The notes: generated by a model not told the origin, from the letters alone. A stretch of DNA of 64,000 nt from Luoshenia tenuis (GCF_014384745.1 NZ_JACRSO010000006.1:62001-126000), one strand, 5' to 3'. Shown: positions 15,418-24,795, counted from the stretch's first letter. Numbers and translations are program-made.

Positions 15418-16026
15418 ATGTACGCATTTATTGAGGGGAAAATCGAAGAAAAAAGTTTGGATTCCATCGTTATCAACGCCGGCGGCGTGGGGTATCTGAT
15501 CATGGCGACGGCTTCGGCCATTGCCGCGGCAGGCCCGGTGGGACAAAAAGCGCGCATCTATACCTATCTGGCCGTGCGAGAAGACGCCATGGTGCTCTAT
15601 GGCTTTGCCAGTCTGGAAGAAAAAAAGATGTTTGACCGGCTGATCGGCGTCTCGGGCGTAGGGCCCAAGCTGGCGCTGGCGGTGCTTTCCAACCTGACGG
15701 TGAGCGACCTTGCCGTGGCCCTGGTCACCGGGGACGCAGCAAGGCTTAGCGGTGTGCCGGGCGTGGGGAAGAAGACGGCCCAGCGGCTTTGCCTGGAGCT
15801 CAAGGAAAAGATCAACAACGAAGAGCTGGCCGCCACCGCCGGTGAGGCGGCGCCCGAGGGGATTTCCGGCGCGACCGTAGAGGGCGAGGCCGTACAGGCG
15901 CTGATTGCGCTGGGGTATCAAAGCGCGGAAGCGGCCAAGGCCATCCGCGCCCTGGAAGGCAAGGCAGACCGGGTGGAGGATCTGGTGCTGCTGGCGCTGC
16001 GCAGGCTGGACGGGCGCGCGAAATAG
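15418..16026 (+). CDS. ruvA: Holliday junction branch migration protein RuvA
   Basis: 202 residues. It has an N-terminal OB-fold (MYAFIEGKIEEKSLDSIVINAGGVGYLI), paired helix-hairpin-helix motifs (IGVSGVGPKLALAVL and LSGVPGVGKKTAQRLCLELK) and a flexible linker leading to the C-terminal RuvB-binding three-helix domain (VQALIALGYQSAEAAKAI). It binds four-way junctions and loads the RuvB hexamer. It starts 21 bp after ruvC with AAAGGAAAG upstream. Confidence 0.96.
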   Translation: MYAFIEGKIEEKSLDSIVINAGGVGYLIMATASAIAAAGPVGQKARIYTYLAVREDAMVLYGFASLEEKKMFDRLIGVSGVGPKLALAVLSNLTVSDLAVALVTGDAARLSGVPGVGKKTAQRLCLELKEKINNEELAATAGEAAPEGISGATVEGEAVQALIALGYQSAEAAKAIRALEGKADRVEDLVLLALRRLDGRAK

Positions 16027-16053
16027 CGGTTATCAATTTAAGGGAGAAGCAAG

Positions 16054-17094
16054 ATGCAGGAAGAGGATCGCATTATCAGCCCCGGGCTGCGGGAGGACGA
16101 CGAGGCGGAGTACAGCCTGCGCCCGCGCAGCATCGAGGAGTATGTGGGGCAGCAAAAGGTTAAGGAAAAACTGAAGATTTTTATCGAGGCGGCGCGCAAC
16201 CGGCACGAACCGCTGGATCACGTATTGCTGTACGGCCCGCCCGGATTGGGGAAGACTACCCTGGCTAATATCATCGCCAATGAGATGGGCACCAGCATCC
16301 GCGTGACCTCCGGCCCGGCCATCGAAAAGCCCAAGGATCTGGCGGGGCTGATCACCAACCTGGCCGAGGGTGACGTGCTGTTTATCGACGAGATTCATCG
16401 TCTTAACCATAGTGTTGAAGAGGTGCTCTACCCAGCCATGGAGGATTTTGCGCTGGATATCATGCTGGGGCAGGGCCCCAGTGCCCGTTCGATCCGGCTG
16501 GACCTGCCCAAGTTCACGCTGGTGGGGGCGACGACTCGCGCGGGCATGCTGACCGGGCCGTTGCGGGACCGGTTTGGCATCACCAACCGTCTGGAGCTTT
16601 ACGACGATGAAGACCTGAGCACTATCGTGCGGCGCTCGGCTAAAATACTGGATATTTCCATCGAGCCTGCGGGCGCAACCGAGATCGCCCGCCGCTCCCG
16701 GGGTACGCCCCGCATCGCCAACCGGCTGTTAAAGCGCGTGCGGGACTTTGCCGAGGTCAAGGCTGATGGGGTCATCACCCGCCCGGTGGCAGACGAGGCG
16801 CTGAACCTGTTGGAGGTAGACGCGCTGGGTCTGGACCAGACGGACCGCAGGATCCTCGAGGCCATCATCTGCAAATTTGGCGGCGGCCCGGTGGGCTTGG
16901 ATACTTTGGGCGCCACCACGGGGGAGGAGACCTCCACCATTGAGGATGTGTACGAGCCGTACCTGATGCAGCTGGGCTTTATCTCCCGCACGCCGCGGGG
17001 GCGGATATGCACGGCGCTGGCCTACCGGCATATGGGTTATGTGGCCCCGGATCATGTGGAAGAGCGCACGCAGACGACTTTATTAGCGGATTAG
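16054..17094 (+). CDS. ruvB: Holliday junction branch migration helicase RuvB
   Basis: 346 residues. An AAA+ ATPase with Walker A GPPGLGKTTLAN (near residue 66), Walker B LFIDEIHRL, sensor 1 GATTRAGML, the arginine-finger region GPLRDRFG, and a C-terminal winged-helix domain (LGATTGEETSTIEDVYEPYL, TPRGR). It powers branch migration with RuvA. GGAGAAG lies at the proper distance from the ATG, 27 bp after ruvA. Confidence 0.97.
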   Translation: MQEEDRIISPGLREDDEAEYSLRPRSIEEYVGQQKVKEKLKIFIEAARNRHEPLDHVLLYGPPGLGKTTLANIIANEMGTSIRVTSGPAIEKPKDLAGLITNLAEGDVLFIDEIHRLNHSVEEVLYPAMEDFALDIMLGQGPSARSIRLDLPKFTLVGATTRAGMLTGPLRDRFGITNRLELYDDEDLSTIVRRSAKILDISIEPAGATEIARRSRGTPRIANRLLKRVRDFAEVKADGVITRPVADEALNLLEVDALGLDQTDRRILEAIICKFGGGPVGLDTLGATTGEETSTIEDVYEPYLMQLGFISRTPRGRICTALAYRHMGYVAPDHVEERTQTTLLAD

Positions 17095-17112
17095 AAATGG
17101 AGAGCGACGCCT

Positions 17113-18138
17113 TTGAATAAAAGCGATTTTTATTACGACCTGCCCCAGGAGCTGATCGCCCAAAAACCCATGGAGCCGCGGGACGCCTCGCGGCTGATGG
17201 TGGTACACCGGGCGCAGGATCGCATCGAGCACCGGCATTTTTACGATATATTGGAGTATTTGAGCCCCGGCGACGTGTTGGTAGTCAACCATACGCGCGT
17301 GATTCCCGCCAGGCTGTACGGCCGAAAGGTGGGTACCGGCGGGAAGATCGAGTTTTTACTGCTCAAACGCCTCAGCCGGGACGAGTGGGAGGTTATCTTA
17401 AAGCCGGGCAAAAAGGCGCCGGTGGGGGCGCGCTTTGAATTTGGCAACGGAGAGCTGGTGGCAGAGATCATCGGCCATGCGGACGAGGGCGGGCGCATCG
17501 TGCGCTTTAGCTACGAAGGCGTGTTTGAGCAGGTGCTAGAGCGTCTGGGACAGATGCCGCTGCCCCCCTATATCCACGAACGGCTGGAGGATCGCGACCG
17601 CTACCAGACCGTGTATGCCAAGTACGATGGTTCTGCCGCCGCGCCCACAGCCGGGCTGCACTTTACCCCGGAGCTGCTGGATAAGGTGAAGCAAAAGGGC
17701 GTCGAGATCGTCCCGATCCTGCTGCACGTAGGCCTGGGCACCTTCCGTCCCGTCAAAGAAGAGCATGTGGAAGACCACCATATGCACAGCGAGTATTACG
17801 AGGTATCGCCCGAAGCGGCAGATCAGATCAATGCAGCGCATGCCCGCGGCAATAAGATCTTTGCCGTAGGGACCACCTCCGTGCGGACGCTGGAGAGCGT
17901 GGCCGACGAGGCAGGCGTGGTGCATGCCGGCAGCGGTTGGACGGAGATCTTTATCATGCCGGGCTACAAGTTCAAAGTGGTGGACGCGCTGATTACTAAC
18001 TTCCACCTGCCCGAATCCACGCTTTTAATGCTGGTCAGCGCTTTTGCGTCCAGAGAACAGATTTTAAATGCCTATAAAATCGCCGTTCAAGAAGGATACC
18101 AGTTCTTCTCGTTTGGTTCGGCGCAGCTGCTGCTATAG
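17113..18138 (+). CDS. queA: tRNA preQ1(34) S-adenosylmethionine ribosyltransferase-isomerase QueA
   Basis: 341 residues, normal length. It begins SDFYYDLPQELIAQKP and shows NHTRVIPARLYG, PGKKAPVG, YQTVYAKYDGSAAAPTAGLHF and the THVGLGTFRPV-like block (HVGLGTFRPV). It transfers the ribosyl group of SAM to preQ1 in tRNA to form epoxyqueuosine. TTG is the start, with GGAGAG eight bases upstream. The ruv-queA linkage is widespread in Firmicutes. A terminator follows at 18250. Confidence 0.96.
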   Translation: MNKSDFYYDLPQELIAQKPMEPRDASRLMVVHRAQDRIEHRHFYDILEYLSPGDVLVVNHTRVIPARLYGRKVGTGGKIEFLLLKRLSRDEWEVILKPGKKAPVGARFEFGNGELVAEIIGHADEGGRIVRFSYEGVFEQVLERLGQMPLPPYIHERLEDRDRYQTVYAKYDGSAAAPTAGLHFTPELLDKVKQKGVEIVPILLHVGLGTFRPVKEEHVEDHHMHSEYYEVSPEAADQINAAHARGNKIFAVGTTSVRTLESVADEAGVVHAGSGWTEIFIMPGYKFKVVDALITNFHLPESTLLMLVSAFASREQILNAYKIAVQEGYQFFSFGSAQLLL

Positions 18139-18249
18139 CCGTGCAGCATTATTGGCGCAGTTTAGGCGGCCAGGCAGCTCTATATGCGAAGCATTTTGGC
18201 GCGAGATAATTGAATATGGGCCGCTAAAGCGTCTGTGGTGAAGGATAAG

Positions 18250-18296
18250 CCAGAAAGATGAGTTATTCGACCGGATAGTTCATTTTTCTGGTTTTT
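18250..18296 (+). terminator. Terminator after queA
   Basis: A 12-bp stem (18250-18261 with 18280-18291, one G-T wobble) with an 18-base loop, followed by GTTTTT. It isolates the ruv operon from the pilus operon. Confidence 0.65.
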
Positions 18297-18343
18297 CACA
18301 TTTTTTTACATTCTCTTGCAATATGATGGCGGACGCAGTATGA

Positions 18344-18372
18344 TTGACACTAAGACTTATTAGACTTTGATA
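18344..18372 (+). promoter_or_regulatory. Candidate promoter of the type IV pilus operon
   Basis: A perfect TTGACA (18344-18349), 17-bp spacer and TTGATA (18367-18372), about 77 bases before the pilin start. The region 18139-18448 otherwise holds only the queA terminator and no gene. Confidence 0.5.
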
Positions 18373-18448
18373 TAGATTATCGTTTGGTAGAGGAGGAGTA
18401 CTCAGGCATCCTGATTTACAATATGACATTGTTGGAGGTAGGTTTCTG

Positions 18449-18859
18449 ATGGAGATGGCACTCAAAGCAAGAAACAACAAAAAAGGTTTTACCCTGGTCG
18501 AAGTTATCGTGGTGGTCGTGATCTTGGCGATCCTGGCCGCGATCATGGTCCCCTCCATGATCGGCTGGATCAACAAGGCAGAGGATAAGACCGCGGTGGT
18601 CGAAGGGCGGACGATACTGGTTGCAGGCCAGACGATTGTATCGGAGAATTACAAGGCGTTTGACTCGGCTACGGTAACGATGACCCCGAGTACACATAGC
18701 GATTATATCAACCAGATTCAATCATTGGCTGATGTTGGCGCTACTGTGACGAGTATGACCGTAACCGACGGTAAGGTCACAGCGTTTGAGATGAAGTCTT
18801 CCGGCAATAAAACAGTAACATACAGTTCCACGGCGGACGACCCGTATACGGTTTCTTAG
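18449..18859 (+). CDS. Type IV major pilin (prepilin-type N-terminal methylation motif)
   Basis: 136 residues. A short basic leader ends KKG, followed by FTLVEVIVVVVILAILAAI: the class III signal cleaved after Gly with N-methylated Phe, and Glu at +5. The first hydrophobic helix (to about residue 35) assembles the pilus core. The small Thr/Ser/Val-rich C-terminal domain (TVTMTPSTHSDYINQ, VTSMTVTDGKVT) has no cysteine pair. It resembles ComGC/GspG-size pilins. Its place first in the operon and the hairpin immediately downstream suggest it is the major pilin. GGAGGT lies at nine bases from ATG; an in-frame ATG two codons later is an alternative start. Confidence 0.9.
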   Translation: MEMALKARNNKKGFTLVEVIVVVVILAILAAIMVPSMIGWINKAEDKTAVVEGRTILVAGQTIVSENYKAFDSATVTMTPSTHSDYINQIQSLADVGATVTSMTVTDGKVTAFEMKSSGNKTVTYSSTADDPYTVS

Positions 18860-18882
18860 TCCATTTTTCTAAGAGAGGGTAC

Positions 18883-18910
18883 AGAGCGGCTTAAGGCTTT
18901 AAGCCGCTCT
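18883..18910 (+). terminator. Hairpin between pilin and prepilin peptidase genes (partial terminator / stabiliser)
   Basis: A perfect 12-bp stem AGAGCGGCTTAA / TTAAGCCGCTCT with a GGCT loop and only TAT after it. The weak U tract would allow read-through into the machinery genes, and the stem could protect pilin mRNA 3' ends. Confidence 0.6.
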
Positions 18911-18963
18911 TATCGTATATGGGAAGACTTTGGGCTTGCGGCGCCAAATGCCGTGGAGAAAAA

Positions 18964-19731
18964 ATGGAATTTGTAGCTTACGGAGTTTTAGGGTTGTTTG
19001 CCTTTTTATTCGGCAGCTGTACCGGCAGTTTTATAAATGTGGTGGCCTACCGGCTGCCGCGCAAGCTGGATATGGTCAAAGGCCGGTCTTTCTGCCCGGC
19101 CTGCGGAAAAACCCTGAAAGCTTACGATATGATCCCGGTGCTCAGCTTTTTCTGCCTGAAGGGCCGGTGCCGGTTTTGCAAAGAAAAGATATCCCCGCGC
19201 TATCCGGCGGTAGAGGCGCTGTCCGGCGCTGTGGCGCTGGCCTGCGTGTGGGTCCATGGCTATACGCTTGCCGCGCTTATAGCCTTTTCGTCCTGCGCGG
19301 TTTTACTGGCCGTCGCCCTGATCGATTGGGACACCCAGGAGATCCCTAACGGTTTGGTGCTCGCGCTGGCCGTTCCCGCCCTGGCGGCGATAGGGGTATT
19401 CCCCGAGGTTTCGCTGCTATCGCGGGGGATCGGCCTTGTAGCCGTCAGCCTGCCCATGCTGGCGATGGCGCTGCTGATCAAAAACAGCTTCGGCGGGGGA
19501 GATATAAAATTAATGGCGGTCTGCGGCCTGCTTTTGGGCTGGCAGCAGATATTGGTAGGCACGTTTTTCGCCCTGCTTACGGCGGGCGGCTATGGAGCTT
19601 ACCTGTTAGCGACCCATAAAAAAGGGCGGAAGGATACGATTGCCTTCGGGCCCTTTCTTGCTGCAGGCGTAGCCTTGGCGCTTCTGGCAGGAGAGCCGGT
19701 GCTGCACGCCTACCTGTCGCTGTTTATTTAG
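18964..19731 (+). CDS. pilD: Prepilin peptidase / N-methyltransferase (PilD family)
   Basis: 255 residues from the ATG at 18964, chosen because GGAG lies five bases upstream and the first membrane helix starts at once. An upstream in-frame ATG at 18919 lacks a ribosome site. An N-terminal domain carries the two zinc cysteine pairs (CPACGK, CRFCKE) required for methylation, followed by aspartyl protease residues in LIDWDTQEIPN and FGGGDIKLM. Seven or eight membrane helices are visible. It cleaves and methylates all the prepilins of this operon. Confidence 0.94.
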   Translation: MEFVAYGVLGLFAFLFGSCTGSFINVVAYRLPRKLDMVKGRSFCPACGKTLKAYDMIPVLSFFCLKGRCRFCKEKISPRYPAVEALSGAVALACVWVHGYTLAALIAFSSCAVLLAVALIDWDTQEIPNGLVLALAVPALAAIGVFPEVSLLSRGIGLVAVSLPMLAMALLIKNSFGGGDIKLMAVCGLLLGWQQILVGTFFALLTAGGYGAYLLATHKKGRKDTIAFGPFLAAGVALALLAGEPVLHAYLSLFI

Positions 19732-19770
19732 AACCGCCCGCACATTAAAAGGGACAAAGGAGTTAGGAAC

Positions 19771-20976
19771 ATGCCTGATTATCGCTATCGCGCCAGACGG
19801 ATCGATGGCAAGCCGGTACGCGGCATCTTACGTGCCGCCAGCGAACCGGCGCTGCGCGAGCTGTTGCGCGAGCAGGAGCTTTATCTTTTGGAGTGCGAGG
19901 AGACCCAGGCGCGGCAAAATGGCTATCGCCTCAAACCCCGCCAGCTATCGGAGTTTTGCCGGGAACTGGGCACCATGCTTTCCTCTGGCGTGCCGCTGAT
20001 CCGGGCGATCGGCATCATGGCGGGGCGGGATATACCCGAAAAGGTCAAAACGGTGTATTTGAATTTGCAGCGCTGCCTGCAGCAGGGGTTGGTGCTTTCG
20101 GAGGCCATGGCCCAGCAGGGGGATGTCTTTCCAGAACTGCTGATCAACATGTACCGGGCCAGCGAGGCCAGCGGCAGGTTGGACCTGACCAGCCAAAAGA
20201 TGGCCGGGCATTACGAAAAAAACTACCGGCTCAACCGCAAGGTCAAAAACGCCATGATTTACCCGGTACTGCTGATCATCGTAACTTTTATTGTGGTGAT
20301 GCTGATCTTTCTATTAGTGCTGCCCAAGTTTTTTACGGTATTTGAAGGGATCGATGCGCCGATGCCGGGCATTACCCAATTCATGCTCAACCTGAGCAAT
20401 GGCATGCGGCAAAACTGGATCTGGGTATTGATCGGTATTTTGCTGGCGGTCCTGCTCGTGCAGACGGTGATCCGCATTCCGGTGGTCAAAATGCGGCTAC
20501 ACCGGTGGAAGGTACACTTCCCCGGGATAGGCAGGCTGATGCGCATTATCTATACGGCGCGCTTTGCCGAATCGCTCAGCTCGTTATACGCCAGCGGCAT
20601 CTCAATCATGAACGCGCTACAAAACGCCCGCAGCACGGTGGGCAACGTCTATATTGAGGCGCAATTCCCTGAGGCCATACGGGCCGTGCGCTCGGGCGAA
20701 TCGCTGTCGGGCGCGCTCTCCAAGATCGACGGATTTGACAGCAAACTGGCCGCCAGCGTACAGATCGGCGAGGAGACCGGCCAGCTGGACGATATGCTAA
20801 GCGCAACGGCGGATAATTTTGACTATGAAGCGGAGATGGCTATCAGCCGGCTGACGGCGCTGGTGGAACCCTGCCTGATCATTATTTTGGCGGTGGTCAT
20901 CGGGTCGATCATTATATCGGTGATGCTGCCGCTGCTTTCGCTCTATGATACGATCGGCGCCTCCGGCGGCATGTAG
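19771..20976 (+). CDS. pilC: Type IV pilus inner-membrane platform protein PilC (GspF family)
   Basis: 401 residues with two T2SSF domains: FCRELGTMLSSGVPLIRAI near residue 65 and FAESLSSLYASGISIMNAL near 270. Membrane segments lie near 170-195 (MIYPVLLIIVTFIVVMLIFL), 215-235 and the C-terminus. The N-terminus YRYRARRIDGKPVRG is the usual start of the family. It is the platform that rotates or shifts with the PilB and PilT ATPases during assembly and retraction. It lies 39 bp after pilD, with AAAGGAGTTAGG upstream. Confidence 0.95.
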   Translation: MPDYRYRARRIDGKPVRGILRAASEPALRELLREQELYLLECEETQARQNGYRLKPRQLSEFCRELGTMLSSGVPLIRAIGIMAGRDIPEKVKTVYLNLQRCLQQGLVLSEAMAQQGDVFPELLINMYRASEASGRLDLTSQKMAGHYEKNYRLNRKVKNAMIYPVLLIIVTFIVVMLIFLLVLPKFFTVFEGIDAPMPGITQFMLNLSNGMRQNWIWVLIGILLAVLLVQTVIRIPVVKMRLHRWKVHFPGIGRLMRIIYTARFAESLSSLYASGISIMNALQNARSTVGNVYIEAQFPEAIRAVRSGESLSGALSKIDGFDSKLAASVQIGEETGQLDDMLSATADNFDYEAEMAISRLTALVEPCLIIILAVVIGSIIISVMLPLLSLYDTIGASGGM

Positions 20977-21006
20977 ACCGGGCTATTTTCTGAAGGGAGA
21001 GCAAGT

Positions 21007-21897
21007 ATGATTACCTCGATTTATATTGCTAATGAGCGCGTGCAGGTCGTCATGGGCGAGGCGGGGAGACGGGGCTTGAAGATACAGACGCATGCCGCCA
21101 CCCCGCTGCCGGAAGGCGTGATGATCAATGGCGTTATCACCGATGAGCGGGCGCTGCGTGCGGCTTTAGAGCAGCTGCGCAGGGATTATCCCAGCCTGAA
21201 ATGGCAAAATGTGCGGCTGTGCATCGACTCTAGCGCGATTTATTATAAACAGATGCGCCTGCCCGCCCTGCGGCCCAAAAGAATGCTGGAGCTGGTACGG
21301 GGAGAGTTTGCGGATATGGAGAACGCGCAGGAGTTGCTGTGCGATTATGCGGTGCTGCAGCCGCGGGCGCAGGAAGGCGGCGTAGAGGCGCTGCTGTGCG
21401 CGGTCAAGCGGGAGATGGTAGAGAGCTATGTGCAGCTTTTAAAAGAGAGCGGCATTGCCCTTGGCGCGGTCAATACGGCGCTGGACAGCCAGATCAAGCT
21501 GGTGCGCAATTTACCTGCGCTGCGGGAACAGACCTTTATTATCATGGTGCTGGATGGCAATGTGCTGGGGGCCGCCGTCTTTGTAAAGGGGCAGTTTCGC
21601 TTTGCCAACCGTTCGCGGCTGTTGGCCGAACGGGGGAGCGAGGGGCTGCAGGCCGAGGTGGAACGCGCGGTATCCACGCTGATCCAGTTTAACCAATCCC
21701 AAAAAAGCGGCGAAGCGGTCACGCACTTGTACCTGGCAGGGCTGCGGCCCCAGGAGCGGGAACTGCAGGCCGAGGTTTGCCGTGCATTCGGGCTCAGGGT
21801 CGGCCAGCTATCCCAAGGCGGATGCGAGATCGACGCCCCGGACGGCTTTGATATGGCAGATTATGCCTACGCCGCCGGCAATCTATTTGATTTTTAG
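21007..21897 (+). CDS. pilM: Type IV pilus assembly protein PilM
   Basis: 296 residues with the actin-like ASKHA fold. It shows an N-terminal SIYIANERVQVVMGE strand pair, a nucleotide-binding VLDGNVLGAAVFV region and a C-terminal LYLAGLRPQ block. PilM is a cytoplasmic ring component that binds the N-terminal tail of PilN. This one lacks the crisp DxG phosphate motifs of canonical PilM, so identification rests on fold-like pattern, length and its place directly before pilN and pilO. AAGGGAGAGC lies upstream of the ATG. Confidence 0.8.
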   Translation: MITSIYIANERVQVVMGEAGRRGLKIQTHAATPLPEGVMINGVITDERALRAALEQLRRDYPSLKWQNVRLCIDSSAIYYKQMRLPALRPKRMLELVRGEFADMENAQELLCDYAVLQPRAQEGGVEALLCAVKREMVESYVQLLKESGIALGAVNTALDSQIKLVRNLPALREQTFIIMVLDGNVLGAAVFVKGQFRFANRSRLLAERGSEGLQAEVERAVSTLIQFNQSQKSGEAVTHLYLAGLRPQERELQAEVCRAFGLRVGQLSQGGCEIDAPDGFDMADYAYAAGNLFDF

Positions 21898-21910
21898 GGG
21901 GGAGCTGCCA

Positions 21911-22480
21911 ATGATAGGCCAGCGTAAAGATATTAATTTTATAGCCAGCTACCACCGCGAAAAGACGGTCGACCGGCCGCGGCTCCGCCGCAGGGCAGCC
22001 TATATCGCCCCGCTGGCGGGGATATGCGTGGTTTTGCTGGCGGTATTTGCAGTATTGCAGATCGCGTTAGCCGGAAAAAACCAGCAATTAGACCAGTTGG
22101 AAGGTTATATCGACCGGCATATGCCGGCCTATGAGGAGGCGCTGGCTCTTACCGCACAGCGGGATACGCTGGCCCAGGCGGCGGACGCCTTACAAGCATC
22201 TGCGCAGGGGCAGGCTGCCTATCCCACTTTAGACCAGGAACTGTTTGGCAAGGTGGCGGCCTGCACGGATGCGGATTTTACCATCCAATCCTACCACTAT
22301 GACGGTGTGACGCTGCAGCTAGGCGCCAAGGCGGCCTCTGCCGAGGTCATGCCCCAAGCGGTGCAAAAGCTGCGGGATACCGGGCTTTTTTATGCGATCG
22401 ACTATACCGGCTACAACAGCGCCGCGGATGGCAGCTATACCTGCACCATCGGCTGCGCACTGTACGCTGCGCAGGATTAG
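21911..22480 (+). CDS. pilN: Type IV pilus assembly protein PilN-like
   Basis: 189 residues from the ATG at 21911, chosen because GGGGGGAG lies nine bases upstream; a longer open frame into pilM is not supported. A short cytoplasmic tail RKDINFIASYHREKT matches the INLLP-type PilM-binding element of PilN. It is followed by one transmembrane helix (about residues 32-52), a coiled-coil-like stretch (NQQLDQLEGYIDRH) and a ferredoxin-like C-terminal domain. With PilM and PilO it forms the alignment complex. The sequence is divergent, so the assignment leans on gene order. Confidence 0.78.
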   Translation: MIGQRKDINFIASYHREKTVDRPRLRRRAAYIAPLAGICVVLLAVFAVLQIALAGKNQQLDQLEGYIDRHMPAYEEALALTAQRDTLAQAADALQASAQGQAAYPTLDQELFGKVAACTDADFTIQSYHYDGVTLQLGAKAASAEVMPQAVQKLRDTGLFYAIDYTGYNSAADGSYTCTIGCALYAAQD

Positions 22481-22492
22481 GGGAGGGTGGAT

Positions 22493-23116
22493 ATGGCAAA
22501 ACTTTCAAAACGCGAAAAGGTGCTGATCTATATCATGGTCACCCTGCTTCTGGTCGTAGGGCTGGTGATGCTGGCGATCCGCCCCACGCTGGATGCTATC
22601 GACGCGGCGGATGAAGTGATCGGCGAGCAGCAGGTGCGCCAGGCCAACATGGCCCAGGCCCTGACGCTGGTGGATGGCGTGAAGCAGACGCTGGACGAGG
22701 ACCGCGCGCGGATCAGGGAATTGGAAGGGCGCTTTTTGCAGCCCATGTCAAACGACCAGCTGGATACCTACCTTACGGGGATATTGACAGGGCAGGGATT
22801 GACCGCGGAAGCGCTCTCGATCGAAATGAAGGATTTAAACGAGGAAGCACAAGCGCAGGATGCCGAAAAGAGCGAGGCGCTTGCCGTGAGGCAGGTGCGC
22901 GTGGTGGCCAGCGGGACGATGGATGATTTTGTGCGCCTGGCCGACCAGGTGCAGGGTTTATACGGCGTACGGATCTGCGATTATAACCTGCAGCCCAGAG
23001 GCGGCGGCAATACCCTTGGCGCTGCAGAGCAGACCGGTCAGATGACGATGAATATCGGCTTTGAGATCCTGATGCTGGATCAAGCGCTGCTGCCGGAGGG
23101 GGAGGTAAACCCGTGA
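22493..23116 (+). CDS. pilO: Type IV pilus assembly protein PilO-like
   Basis: 207 residues from the ATG at 22493 (GGGAGGG six bases before; a GTG at 22487 overlaps the ribosome site). A short basic tail KLSKREKVLIY leads into one membrane helix (IMVTLLLVVGLVMLAI, about residues 11-27), a coiled-coil stretch and a ferredoxin-like domain ending NIGFEILMLDQALL. It partners with PilN in the periplasm-facing (here extracytoplasmic) alignment complex. It overlaps pilB by one base (TGATG), indicating coupling. Confidence 0.78.
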   Translation: MAKLSKREKVLIYIMVTLLLVVGLVMLAIRPTLDAIDAADEVIGEQQVRQANMAQALTLVDGVKQTLDEDRARIRELEGRFLQPMSNDQLDTYLTGILTGQGLTAEALSIEMKDLNEEAQAQDAEKSEALAVRQVRVVASGTMDDFVRLADQVQGLYGVRICDYNLQPRGGGNTLGAAEQTGQMTMNIGFEILMLDQALLPEGEVNP

Positions 23117-24783
23117 TGAAAAATATACCCATTGGCGAAGTGCTGCGCCAGTACGGCTATATCACCGAGGAGCAGCTGGGGCATGCGCTGGATTACCAGA
23201 AACAGCATGGCGATAAGCGCCTGGGCGCGATCCTGATCGAGCTGGGCTTTGTAACGGAAAAGCAGATGCTAGAGGCGCTTGCCCTGCGCATGAACCTTCA
23301 GATGGTGGACCTTGGCACCTATCAGGTAGATGTGGCCGCGGTGGAAAAGATCCCCAAGGCGCTGGCGCAGCGGTATAATCTCATCGCCGTGGCGCTAAAG
23401 GGCAGCCGGATCGCCATCGTCATGAGCGATCCGCTGAATTTCTATGCCATAGAAGACGTACGTCAACTGACACAGCTGACGCCGGAAATATTGCTGGATG
23501 TGACGGCCAATATCGACCGGGCGATCGAATACTATTATGCGGAGATCGACGCGCGGGCTACGGCGACCTGGGCTAATGCCGCCGTTACGGCCGAACCGGT
23601 AGAGGCCGCCGAGGATACGGACGAGGCCGCGCCGGTGGTACAGGTGCTCAACAGCCTTTTGATGCGGGGATACAGCATCAACGCCAGCGATATCCACATC
23701 GAGCCCTTTGAGGAACACGTAGCGGTGCGCATGCGCATGGACGGCGTGATCACCGACTATGTCACGCTCTCCAGCTCCCTGCTCCAGTCGCTGATCGCCC
23801 GCATCAAGATCCTTTCAAACCTGGATATAGCCGAGCGCCGGCTGCCTCAGGACGGGCATTTCCGCACCACGGTAGAAGGGGTGGAGATCAACGCCCGCGT
23901 GTCTATCATCCCCACCGTATTTGGCGAAAAGGCGGTGATCCGCTTTCTGCTGGCCAAAGCCGTGGTGGACGATGCACAGCGCTATGGCATGACGCAGGAT
24001 AATTACGACAAGTTCGGCCATATGCTGGCCTCGCCCCATGGCATAATCTATATCACCGGCCCTACGGGCTCGGGCAAGACCACCACGCTTTATATGGTGC
24101 TAGAGAAGCTGGCCCAGCGCATGGTCAATATCTCCACCATTGAGGACCCGGTGGAGCGCAACCTGGCGCGGGTAAACCAGATGCAGGTCAATACCGTGGC
24201 GGGGCTGACATTTGAGCGGGGCCTGCGGGCGCTGCTGCGCCAGGACCCGGATATTATCATGGTGGGCGAAACGCGGGACAGCGAAACGGCCTCGATCTCC
24301 GTGCGCGCGGCCATCACGGGGCATCTGGTGCTTTCGACCCTGCATACCAACGATGCGATCTCTTCCATCGTCCGCCTGCGGGATATGGGCATCCCATCCT
24401 ATCTGGTAGCCAACTCGCTGGTGGGCCTGGTAGCCCAGCGGCTGATGCGCAAGGTTTGCCCCTATTGCGGGGAAAGCTATACAGCAGACCTGACAGAGCG
24501 CCAGGCGCTGGGGGTGGACCGGATGGTATCCCTCAAAAGGGGTGCGGGCTGCCATATGTGCAATGACACCGGATACCGGGGGCGCACGGCCGTGCATGAG
24601 GTAGTGCTGATCGATAAGGGGCTGCGCCGCCTAATTACCGAAGAGGCGCCGATGGACGATATCGCCGGATATGTGCGCGCGCATCAGCAGTTTGTTACGC
24701 TGAAGGATGCGGCGCGGGACCTGGTGCTTGGGGGCGTGACCACGATGGAAGAATATTACAAGGTATCCTATTATGCCGATTAG
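23116..24783 (+). CDS. pilB: Type IV pilus extension ATPase PilB (GspE family)
   Basis: About 555 residues. An N-terminal MshEN-type domain (GEVLRQYGYITEEQLGHAL, residues 7-25; a second copy of the pattern with LIELGFVTEKQ) would bind c-di-GMP in related ATPases. Then come Walker A GPTGSGKTTTLY (about 315), Asp box, Walker B IIMVGETRDSETA, His box HLVLSTLHTND and the zinc tetracysteine CPYCGE...CHMCND (about 448-481). It drives pilin polymerisation. ATG 23116 overlaps the pilO stop; a GTG at 23113 is an alternative with closer spacing to GGAGGT. Confidence 0.95.
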   Translation: MKNIPIGEVLRQYGYITEEQLGHALDYQKQHGDKRLGAILIELGFVTEKQMLEALALRMNLQMVDLGTYQVDVAAVEKIPKALAQRYNLIAVALKGSRIAIVMSDPLNFYAIEDVRQLTQLTPEILLDVTANIDRAIEYYYAEIDARATATWANAAVTAEPVEAAEDTDEAAPVVQVLNSLLMRGYSINASDIHIEPFEEHVAVRMRMDGVITDYVTLSSSLLQSLIARIKILSNLDIAERRLPQDGHFRTTVEGVEINARVSIIPTVFGEKAVIRFLLAKAVVDDAQRYGMTQDNYDKFGHMLASPHGIIYITGPTGSGKTTTLYMVLEKLAQRMVNISTIEDPVERNLARVNQMQVNTVAGLTFERGLRALLRQDPDIIMVGETRDSETASISVRAAITGHLVLSTLHTNDAISSIVRLRDMGIPSYLVANSLVGLVAQRLMRKVCPYCGESYTADLTERQALGVDRMVSLKRGAGCHMCNDTGYRGRTAVHEVVLIDKGLRRLITEEAPMDDIAGYVRAHQQFVTLKDAARDLVLGGVTTMEEYYKVSYYAD

Positions 24784-24795
24784 GAGGAAAGCAAA

